Shown piece by piece: positions 26,404 to 32,021 of a stretch of DNA of 32,021 nucleotides. Below the pieces are notes generated by a model that saw only the letters and a program-made list of their open reading frames with translations, did not search any database and was not told where the DNA came from. The translations under genes were made by a program, and so were the position numbers. Numbering within the stretch: position 1 is the first letter of the stretch; the number at the start of each line of letters is the position of its first letter. Source of the stretch: Coriobacteriia bacterium (GTDB taxonomy: Bacteria > Actinomycetota > Coriobacteriia > Anaerosomatales > Kmv31); contig JACUUM010000031.1 of NCBI GenBank assembly GCA_014859305.1, positions 1 to 32,021 on the forward strand, in the 5' to 3' direction.

Positions 26404-27893
26404 CACACGGCTCCCGACACGCGGTAGCCGAGGGCCTCGAGGATGTGCGGGGCGCCCACGCTTCTCGTCCCCTCGAGGTCGGCGAGGGTGCGGGCGACGC
26501 GCAGGACGCGCGTCACCGCACGGCCCGAGAGCCTCCCCCGCGAGGCAGCCGCGGCGAGCGTCTCGCGGGTGGCGGGGGTGAGACCGCACGCCGCCAGCAG
26601 CGCCGCGCCGGAGAGCCGGGCCGCGCCTCCTCTCTCGGCCGCTCGGCGGCGTGCGGCCAGGACGCGCCCGCGCAGGACGGGGGACGGCTCCCCCGCCGGG
26701 ACGGTGGACACCAGGACACGGGGATCGACGCGGTCGACGCGGATGGATATGTCGACCCGGTCCATGAGCGGCCCGCCGACGCGCGACGTATAGCGCGCGA
26801 CCAGGGCGGGCGGGCATCGGCAGGGCGTGGCGGCGTCGCCGAAGTGACCGCAGGGGCAAGGGTTCATCGCCGCGACAAGCATGAAACGGGCTGGATAGCG
26901 CAGTCGTCCCTCGGCCCGGACCAGCGTCAGACACCCGTCCTCCATCGGTTGTCTCAGCGCCTGCAGCGCGGCGGGGCCGAACTCCGGCAGCTCGTCGAGG
27001 AAGAGCACGCCGTTGTGCGCGAGGCTCGCCTCCCCGGGTCTGGGCGGGCTGCCTCCTCCCACCAGGCCGGCCACCGAGCATGTGTGGTGCGGCGAGCGGA
27101 ACGGTCGCACGCCCGCCAGAACGGGTGCGACGTCCAGGCCGGCGACCGAGTGGACGAGTGCGGTGTCCAGACGCTCTTCGGCGGTGAGCGGCGGGAGGAT
27201 ACCGGGAACGCGGCGCGCGAGCATCGTCTTGCCCGACCCGGGCGGGCCGACGAGCAGGATGTCGTGACCGCCGGCCGCCGCGACCTCCAGGGCGCGCTTG
27301 GCGGCTTCGTGGCCGGCCACCTCCGCGAGATCGGGAGCGTGGTCCGGCCGGCGTTCGCCGGTTGCCTCGCGGTGGGCCTCGCGGTGCCGTCGTCGCCCCT
27401 CCCCGCGAAGCGACGACAAGTCGCGCAGCCCGTGGAAGCTCAGCCCCTCCATCCACGCGAGGTCCGGCCCCGCCTCCGACGGGCCGAGGAGGCCTTCGCC
27501 GGCCCTGAGTGCGCGGAGGGCGTGCGCGAGCAGCCCGGGAACGGCGCGGACCGTGCCGTCGAGCGCGAGCTCCCCGACCGCGGCGCGCCCCTCCGCGACA
27601 CGGGCGGGAACCTGGCCCGTGGCCAACAGTATCGCCAGCGCGATCGGCAGGTCGAAACCGGTGCCGTGCTTGCGCAGCGGAGCGGGAGCCAGGTTCACGA
27701 CGACTCGCCTGTCCGGGAAGTCGTATCCGCTCGCGCGAAGCGCCGACCGCACACGCTCGCGCGCCTCCATCACCGCGGCGTCGCCGAGCCCGACGATGGC
27801 GAAGGACGGCAGTCCCCTGGCCACATCGGCCTGGACCTCTACGCGCAGCGCCTCAACGCCCGAGAGCGCCGAACTCGAGACGACCGACTGCAT
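26403..27893 (-). CDS. comM: ComM/YifB-family Mg-chelatase-like AAA+ ATPase
   Basis: Hexameric helicase-type ATPase that promotes branch migration during natural transformation in characterised species. The 496-residue protein has an N-terminal ChlI-like domain (GLPSFAIVGLGDAAVMEARERVRSAL). The AAA+ core carries Walker A GPPGSGKT at 216-223, Walker B GVLFLDELPEF, and the insert RPFRSPHHTCS. A Cys-rich NPCPCGHFGD...CRCPP segment and a C-terminal Mg-chelatase-like domain follow. The ATG at 27893 abuts the yraN stop with no spacing. Lon-type protease activity is not implied despite some database names. Confidence 0.94.
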   Translation of the reverse strand: MQSVVSSSALSGVEALRVEVQADVARGLPSFAIVGLGDAAVMEARERVRSALRASGYDFPDRRVVVNLAPAPLRKHGTGFDLPIALAILLATGQVPARVAEGRAAVGELALDGTVRAVPGLLAHALRALRAGEGLLGPSEAGPDLAWMEGLSFHGLRDLSSLRGEGRRRHREAHREATGERRPDHAPDLAEVAGHEAAKRALEVAAAGGHDILLVGPPGSGKTMLARRVPGILPPLTAEERLDTALVHSVAGLDVAPVLAGVRPFRSPHHTCSVAGLVGGGSPPRPGEASLAHNGVLFLDELPEFGPAALQALRQPMEDGCLTLVRAEGRLRYPARFMLVAAMNPCPCGHFGDAATPCRCPPALVARYTSRVGGPLMDRVDISIRVDRVDPRVLVSTVPAGEPSPVLRGRVLAARRRAAERGGAARLSGAALLAACGLTPATRETLAAAASRGRLSGRAVTRVLRVARTLADLEGTRSVGAPHILEALGYRVSGAV

Positions 27894-28259
27894 CTACCCG
27901 CTCACCAGGAACGCTCCCGCGTGATGACGGAGCAGTGCGCGGTCGCCGGCGAGCACCGTGATGGCGACGACGTCGAAGCGGACGCGCTCGGGCGGCGACG
28001 GCATGTCTTGCGCGTAGGCGGCGGCGAGCCGGGCCAGTCGGCGCTGCTTCGTGGCCCCCACCGCCGCTTCCGGCGAACCCGCTCGCGTGCTCCGCCGGGT
28101 CTTGACCTCGCAGAGCACGAGCGTGTCGCCGTCCTGCGCGACCAGGTCCACCTCACCCACCGGACATCGCCAGTTCCGCTCGAGGAGACGCATCCCACGC
28201 CGCTCCAGGAAAGCGGCGGCCGCATCCTCGCCCCGGCGTCCCAACTCCTTGCTGTCCAT
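27894..28259 (-). CDS. yraN: YraN family protein (UPF0102, endonuclease-like fold)
   Basis: The 121-residue protein MDSKELGRRGEDAAAAFLER... carries the predicted nuclease core: GRRGEDAAAAFLERRG, GEVDLVAQDGDTLVLCEVKTR (E-x-D and E-V-K catalytic-like residues), and a C-terminal beta segment. Cellular function is unsettled, and its association with comM and rnhB is widespread. The ATG at 28259 has GGGAGGGAGG 4 nt upstream. That Shine-Dalgarno sequence is complementary to an upstream CCTCCCTCC, so initiation could be modulated by a hairpin. Confidence 0.9.
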   Translation of the reverse strand: MDSKELGRRGEDAAAAFLERRGMRLLERNWRCPVGEVDLVAQDGDTLVLCEVKTRRSTRAGSPEAAVGATKQRRLARLAAAYAQDMPSPPERVRFDVVAITVLAGDRALLRHHAGAFLVSG

Positions 28260-28262
28260 GGG

Positions 28263-28298
28263 TCCTCCCTCCCGTCGAGGACCAGCATGGAGGGAGGA
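28263..28298 (-). promoter_or_regulatory. hairpin able to sequester the yraN ribosome-binding site
   Basis: A perfect 10-bp inverted repeat, TCCTCCCTCC at 28263-28272 and GGAGGGAGGA at 28289-28298, has a 16-nt loop. On the minus-strand RNA the downstream arm contains the yraN Shine-Dalgarno. Pairing would hide it, suggesting coupling to rnhB translation or structural regulation. Confidence 0.4.
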
Positions 28299-28307
28299 GG
28301 TTAACCG

Positions 28308-28344
28308 GTTCTGACCAAGACCTTGCCGCGCATCGGTTCAGAAC
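28308..28344 (-). repeat. 7-bp inverted repeat overlapping the rnhB stop
   Basis: GTTCTGA (28308-28314) is the perfect complement of TCAGAAC (28338-28344), separated by 23 nt. The high-coordinate arm contains the rnhB TGA. There is no U-tract, so it is probably not a terminator. It may be fortuitous or an mRNA 3' structure. Confidence 0.25.
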
Positions 28345-29132
28345 AACGGGGGCGTCCCTTCACACGGGTGGAAGGAGCGCCTGTGGAGCGGGCAGAGGCC
28401 GTGGACGGCGATGGCGGCGAGGTGCTCCGGCGTGCCGTACCCCTTGTTCTCCTCGAAGAGGTACTCGCGGTGGTCAGCGGCGTGAGCGACCATGAGCGCG
28501 TCTCGGGTGACCTTGGCCACCACCGAGGCGGCCGCGATCGCGGCGACCTTGGCGTCGCCGCCGACGACCGCGGTCTCCGGGATGCCGAGACCCACACCGA
28601 GCCCGTCCACCACGACGTGGTCGACGGGGCATCCGATCGAGTCGAGCGCGCGGCGCATCGCTTCTCGGACGGCCCAGGACATGCCCTTCGCATCGATCTC
28701 GCCGGGGTCCACGTGGGCGACGGCACACGCGTGGCAGCGCTCCCTGACCGCCGCCGCGATGTGCTCGCGGCACTCGGGCGTCAGGCGTTTCGAGTCGTCC
28801 AGGCCCTCGATGCGCAGACCGGCAGGCAGCACGACCGCCCCGGCGGTCAGCGGGCCGGCGAGCGCCCCGCGGCCCACCTCGTCGATGCCGGCCACGACCG
28901 CGTAGCCGCCTCGCCGCAACTCCTCCTCGAGCGCTGCCAATCCCTCCAGGCGCGCGGCCTCGGCCTCGCGGGCGCGGAGCCTGTTGCGGGCGACGGCGAC
29001 GGCCTCGCGGACGCCCGCCCTGCGGTCTCCGGCCAGCGAGCGCAACAAAGCGGGCAGCGCCGCCGTGTCCGCGGTCTCGAGGAGTTCACGGCACTGCTGC
29101 AGGGAGAGCGAACGCACACCTCGCGGCGTCAT
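28338..29132 (-). CDS. rnhB: ribonuclease HII
   Basis: Removes ribonucleotides from DNA and RNA primers. The 264-residue protein has an N-terminal helical extension of about 75 residues, followed by the catalytic domain AGIDEVGRGALAGP (D84, E85), D176 in VDHVVVDGLG and D211 in VVAKVTRD. The terminal HRRSFHPC block is also conserved. The extension resembles that found in Gram-positive RNase HII. The ATG at 29132 has GAGGA upstream at about 8 nt. It follows rplS by 108 nt, in the conserved rplS-rnhB-yraN order. Confidence 0.95.
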   Translation of the reverse strand: MTPRGVRSLSLQQCRELLETADTAALPALLRSLAGDRRAGVREAVAVARNRLRAREAEAARLEGLAALEEELRRGGYAVVAGIDEVGRGALAGPLTAGAVVLPAGLRIEGLDDSKRLTPECREHIAAAVRERCHACAVAHVDPGEIDAKGMSWAVREAMRRALDSIGCPVDHVVVDGLGVGLGIPETAVVGGDAKVAAIAAASVVAKVTRDALMVAHAADHREYLFEENKGYGTPEHLAAIAVHGLCPLHRRSFHPCEGTPPLF

Positions 29133-29240
29133 GTCCGGTCCTCGGGGTGTCGTCGCAGGGAAGCGCCCGGCGCACTCCTCTTCATCGGAGCGGCAACGGG
29201 CGGACGTTTGAGCGGCATGGCGGGCTCGTGCGCCGCGGAG

Positions 29241-29582
29241 CTAGCGGCGCTCCTTCAGGCGGGCGGCCTTGCCCACCTTGTCGCGCAGGAAGTAGAGCTT
29301 GGCGCGACGTACCTTGGCGCGGCTGACGACCTCGACGCCGGCGATCTTGGGCGAATGAACGGGGAACGTGCGCTCGACGCCGACGGCGAAGGAGATCTTG
29401 CGGACGGTGAAGGTCTCGCGGCTGCCCGATCCGTGACGGCGCATGACCACTCCCTGGAAGACCTGCACTCGCTCACGGTTCCCCTCGACGACGCGGTAGC
29501 TGACCTTGACCGTGTCCCCCACGTCGAACCGAGGCAGGTCTTCGCGGATCTGCTGCTGCTCGATCGCACGGATCCTGTTCAT
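29241..29582 (-). CDS. rplS: 50S ribosomal protein L19
   Basis: Protein at the 30S-50S interface. The 113 residues [19 protein letters not shown]..., with [50 protein letters not shown] and a basic C-terminal [24 protein letters not shown], are typical of L19. The ATG at 29582 is in the expected position. It has its own promoter in the gap after lepB, consistent with higher expression than lepB or rnhB. Confidence 0.97.
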   Translation of the reverse strand: MNRIRAIEQQQIREDLPRFDVGDTVKVSYRVVEGNRERVQVFQGVVMRRHGSGSRETFTVRKISFAVGVERTFPVHSPKIAGVEVVSRAKVRRAKLYFLRDKVGKAARLKERR

Positions 29583-29605
29583 GGCTTCTCGTCCTCATCC
29601 CTCGC

Positions 29606-29625
29606 CGCCGCGTGGCGCAGCGGCG
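29606..29625 (-). promoter_or_regulatory. hairpin in the rplS leader
   Basis: Six-base-pair inverted repeat CGCCGC/GCGGCG (29606-29611, 29620-29625), 8-nt loop, about 24 nt upstream of the rplS ATG and within its short leader. L19 leaders that bind their own protein are known in Firmicutes. Whether this is one is unknown. Confidence 0.3.
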
Positions 29626-29657
29626 TTCGCGATCCTCGTCGACGGACACGGTGCGAC

Positions 29658-29685
29658 AGTATAACAGCTCTCGACGCCCCCGCAA
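29658..29685 (-). promoter_or_regulatory. promoter for rplS
   Basis: Minus-strand -35-like TTGCGG (29685-29680) and -10 TATACT (29663-29658) are spaced by 16 nt, with a TG one base before the -10. Predicted initiation near 29651 gives a leader of about 69 nt to rplS. Confidence 0.65.
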
Positions 29686-29743
29686 CGACGCCCCGCCGAG
29701 GGCATCGGCCGAGATCCGCCGCCGAGGTCAGCCGTCGTTCCGG

Positions 29744-30391
29744 TCAGCGAAGCCGCCCGATCCTTCCCGGAGGCCAGTACGTCATGAACGCCTCGCCCTC
29801 CACGACCGAGAGAGGCTGCGGGCCGATCCAGCGGCTGTCGGCGCTGTTGGTGCGGTTGTCCCCCATGACCCATACGTGGTCCGGAGGGATCGTGACGGGG
29901 AGCTGGACCGGCCCGGGTTGCGTCTCCTGACCGTCGACGTACGGCTCGGAGAGGCGTTCGCCGTCCACGTAGACCCCTCCGTCCAGGATGTCCACCTCCT
30001 GGCCCTCCGTCGCCACCACCCTCTTGATGAGCGTGGGCGTGCGGCCGGTCAGATCGTCGAAGACGATGATGTCCCCCTGCGAAGGGTCCCGGAACCGGTA
30101 GACGAACTTGTTGGCGAGCACGCGGTCGCCGATCCCAATCGTCGGGATCATCGAGCCCGTGGGCACGACGTAGGGCTGCACCACGAAGGTGCGTATCAGC
30201 TGTGCGAGGACGAACGCGGCGAGCAGGAGCGCAGCGGTCTCCACCACCCAGCGCAGGATCCCGCCCTCGCTGCGGCGCTCGGCGGTGCGCCCCGTCTCGT
30301 CGGACATGCCTTCGTCCGGGCGCCGCGTATCGGCCGCCGGATGCCCCCCGGCGTCGCGTGTCGTATCGTTGTGCCCTCGTCCGCCTTCCAT
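29744..30391 (-). CDS. lepB: signal peptidase I
   Basis: Membrane serine protease that removes Sec and Tat signal peptides. The 215-residue protein has a polar cytoplasmic N-terminus of about 44 residues and one membrane helix (ILRWVVETAALLLAAFVLAQ). The catalytic Ser80 is in VPTGSMIPT and the general base Lys123 in LIKRVVATEG. GDIIVF and the terminal GDNRTNSADSR block are also present. The ATG at 30391 has GGGAG at 4-5 nt. An internal ATG (residue 29) is a less likely start. It lies 9 nt after trmD, so it is probably cotranscribed. Genomes can hold further copies. Confidence 0.95.
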   Translation of the reverse strand: MEGGRGHNDTTRDAGGHPAADTRRPDEGMSDETGRTAERRSEGGILRWVVETAALLLAAFVLAQLIRTFVVQPYVVPTGSMIPTIGIGDRVLANKFVYRFRDPSQGDIIVFDDLTGRTPTLIKRVVATEGQEVDILDGGVYVDGERLSEPYVDGQETQPGPVQLPVTIPPDHVWVMGDNRTNSADSRWIGPQPLSVVEGEAFMTYWPPGRIGRLR

Positions 30392-30400
30392 TCGCTCCCT

Positions 30401-31147
30401 CTACTCCGGGTCCTCGGCGGCCTCGTCCAGCACGCGCCGGGCGAGCAGCCGCTCGTCGTCGGTCAGGTCGGCGCGCTCGAGCAGGTCCGGACGCTGGCGA
30501 GCTGTCCTCTCGACCGCGCGGTCACGGCGCCACTTCGCGATGCGAGCGTGGTCCCCGCTGAGCAGCACATCGGGTACCTGCATACCCTCGAACTCCGCCG
30601 GCCGCGTGTACTGAGGGTACTCAAGCAGTCCCCAGGAGAAGGACTCCTCGGCCGAGGAGTCCTCGTGCCCCAGCACGCCGGGCAGCAGCCTGGTCACCGC
30701 GTCGATGAGCACCATGGCCGGCAGCTCGCCGCCGGTGAGCACGTAGTCGCCGATGGACACCTGGAAATCGGCCAGCGAGCGGACGCGCTCGTCGAAGCCC
30801 TCGTACCGGCCGCACACGAGCAGCAGACGCTCCTTCCCCGCGAGGTCCTCGACGAGCCGCTGATCGAGCAGGCGGCCCTGCGGTGTGAGGAGCACGACGA
30901 CGGGCTCGCGCGCGTCCAGCTCGCCGAGGGCGCGGACGGCTCGGAAGACCGGTTCCGGCTTCACGACCATGCCGGGGCCCCCGCCGTACGGGTAGTCGTC
31001 GACCTGCCGGTGCACCCCTTCGGCCCACTGGCGGAGGTCGTGGACGGACAGCTCGAGCACGCCGCGCTCCTGGGCCAACCCGACCATCGAGGCCGACATG
31101 GGGCAGGAGACCACCTCGGGGAACATCGTGACGACGTCTATACGCAC
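30401..31147 (-). CDS. trmD: tRNA (guanosine(37)-N1)-methyltransferase TrmD
   Basis: SPOUT enzyme that makes m1G37, preventing +1 frameshifting. The 248 residues include [40 protein letters not shown], and the knot segment [38 protein letters not shown] lies in the C-terminal domain. The GTG at 31147 is 2 nt after the rimM stop, with AGGGG 7 nt upstream. The rimM-trmD pair is near universal. Confidence 0.96.
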   Translation of the reverse strand: MRIDVVTMFPEVVSCPMSASMVGLAQERGVLELSVHDLRQWAEGVHRQVDDYPYGGGPGMVVKPEPVFRAVRALGELDAREPVVVLLTPQGRLLDQRLVEDLAGKERLLLVCGRYEGFDERVRSLADFQVSIGDYVLTGGELPAMVLIDAVTRLLPGVLGHEDSSAEESFSWGLLEYPQYTRPAEFEGMQVPDVLLSGDHARIAKWRRDRAVERTARQRPDLLERADLTDDERLLARRVLDEAAEDPE

Positions 31148-31149
31148 GC

Positions 31150-31665
31150 CTACCCCTCGTCGATGAGTCCGGGCAGCGGGCGGACGAGGGCGCGGCGCGC
31201 GTCCTCGTCCACGTCCAGCACCACCTCCGGGATGACCGGAAGGAGCAGCTCGCCTCTCGGGCCGTGGACGACCCAGACGTCGTTCGCTCCCGTCGCGATG
31301 ACGCCCGTGACGCTTCCGAGCTCCGAGCCGTCCTCCAGCAGGACTCCGAGGCCGACGGGGTCGGGCTCCTCCTCCGCCCACCCGGCCGGGAGGTCGTCGG
31401 CGAGCGCGACGAGCTCGCGGCCGGCCAGCGAGCGAGCGGCCTCTATGCCCTCGACGCCGGAGATCTTCACGAGGGGCCCCTTCGGTCCTCGGCGGACGGC
31501 TTCCACCACCCCTTCACGGACGCCGGAAGGCGGTGGGACGACCCACACGCGCAGCCCCTCGGGGAGCTCGAAGGGAAGGCCGGTGAGCGGAAGGACCGAG
31601 ACCTCCCCCTTCAGGCCGTGGGCCTTGACGATCCGCCCTATCGGGACGAAGCGGTCCTGATCCAT
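31150..31665 (-). CDS. rimM: ribosome maturation factor RimM
   Basis: 30S assembly factor that binds S19. The 171-residue protein opens [20 protein letters not shown], and a PRC-barrel domain carries [26 protein letters not shown] and [14 protein letters not shown]. The ATG at 31665 shares one base with the khpA stop (TGATG). The rpsP-khpA-rimM-trmD order is standard. Confidence 0.95.
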   Translation of the reverse strand: MDQDRFVPIGRIVKAHGLKGEVSVLPLTGLPFELPEGLRVWVVPPPSGVREGVVEAVRRGPKGPLVKISGVEGIEAARSLAGRELVALADDLPAGWAEEEPDPVGLGVLLEDGSELGSVTGVIATGANDVWVVHGPRGELLLPVIPEVVLDVDEDARRALVRPLPGLIDEG

Positions 31666-31913
31666 CAGCCGAGGACCTCGACGTCCACCTGCTCCCCGTG
31701 GACGGAGGCCGCCGCACGGGCGAGCACGCGGATCGCCTTGATGATGCGCCCCTGGCGGCCGATGACCTTGCCCACGTCGTCGTCGGCGACCGTCACCTCG
31801 AAGAGGGTCTCGCCGTCACGTGGCGACCTGCTCTCCACGCGAACGGCGTCCACGTCGTCGACGAGCGAACCGACGACGTACCTGACGAGGCGCTCCACGT
31901 CGGCCCCTGCCAC
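31665..31913 (-). CDS. khpA: KH-domain RNA-binding protein KhpA (YlqC)
   Basis: Small RNA-binding protein of 82 residues with a single KH domain (VTVADDDVGKVIGRQGRIIKAIR, GXXG loop GRQG). In other Gram-positive bacteria KhpA acts with KhpB in RNA regulation of cell division. That role is taken from homology. The GTG at 31913 lies 3 nt after the rpsP stop. It is coupled to rimM by a 1-nt overlap. Confidence 0.93.
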   Translation of the reverse strand: MAGADVERLVRYVVGSLVDDVDAVRVESRSPRDGETLFEVTVADDDVGKVIGRQGRIIKAIRVLARAAASVHGEQVDVEVLG

Positions 31914-31916
31914 GAG

Positions 31917-32021
31917 CTACTCGCCCTCCCCCGCCGGCTCCTCCGCGGGAGCTTCCTCGGCGGCGGGCTCCTCCGGGGCGGCTTCCTCGGGTGCGGGAAG
32001 CTCCTCGGCGGCGGGCTCCTC
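31917..32021 (-). CDS. rpsP: 30S ribosomal protein S16, C-terminal tail only (partial)
   Basis: Only the last 34 codons are inside the window; they encode EEPAAEELPAPEE-type sequence ending EGE and a TAG at 31917-31919. The S16 body lies outside. The identification rests on position directly before khpA-rimM-trmD and on the known Ala/Glu/Pro-rich tails of actinobacterial S16. The S2 protein in this window has a tail of the same composition. Confidence 0.75.
   Translation of the reverse strand, partial: EEPAAEELPAPEEAAPEEPAAEEAPAEEPAGEGE

Noticed and set aside
28323-31660. Two long plus-strand frames opposite rnhB, rplS, lepB, trmD and rimM
   Set aside because: Both cross several genes and spacers on the other strand with no motif or ribosome-binding site.

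Overview
The window reads as one contiguous stretch of a very GC-rich bacterial chromosome (roughly 70% GC by eye). It carries 35 recognisable protein genes, all on the minus strand, so transcription runs from high to low coordinates. Gene content and order are those of the conserved translation, RNA-processing and isoprenoid/lipid core. High GC, frequent GTG and TTG starts, a WhiG/FliA-type sigma factor close to rpsB and Ala/Glu/Pro tails on ribosomal proteins suggest an actinobacterium. The presence of trmFO and a dprA-trmFO-xer order resembling Firmicutes suggests a deep-branching, Coriobacteriia-like lineage rather than a Streptomyces or Mycobacterium relative. That placement is inference.

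Layout in transcription order. (1) 32021-29744: end of rpsP, then khpA, rimM, trmD and lepB, tightly packed (ribosome assembly, tRNA m1G37, signal peptidase). (2) 29685-25501: rplS with its own promoter, then rnhB, yraN, comM and dprA (RNase HII and DNA-uptake/recombination genes). (3) 25454-21620: trmFO, a tyrosine recombinase, a WhiG/FliA-type sigma factor, and a response regulator whose zinc-ribbon tail is out of frame. (4) 21568-15596: rpsB, tsf, a terminator-like hairpin, then pyrH, frr, uppS, cdsA and dxr. (5) 15402-10649: rseP, ispG, a small stand-alone Rossmann protein and proS. (6) 10600-2813: a well-formed promoter and an attenuator-like leader, then rimP, nusA, ylxR, infB, rbfA, nrnA, truB and ribF, most joined by 0-4 nt overlaps. 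(7) 2732-1: rpsO and pnp from an extended -10 promoter, separated by three hairpins; pnp runs off the window.

The genes cooperate in a few jobs. They cover translation initiation and elongation with ribosome maturation (infB, nusA, rimP, rbfA, rimM, tsf, frr, r-proteins), tRNA modification (truB, trmD, trmFO), and RNA decay (pnp, nrnA). They also cover the MEP isoprenoid route feeding undecaprenyl carrier and phospholipid synthesis (dxr, ispG, uppS, cdsA), membrane proteolysis (lepB, rseP), and recombination (xer, dprA, comM, rnhB).

I see no mobile element, prophage, CRISPR array, tRNA or rRNA. No intergenic gap exceeds about 230 nt. The most unusual points are a Cys/His finger-like tail on NusA, the frame-disrupted zinc-ribbon tail of the response regulator, mutually exclusive hairpins in the rimP leader, an ~80-residue insertion in RseP, and the orphan Rossmann protein before proS. 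I found no clear candidate for a wholly new multi-gene system.
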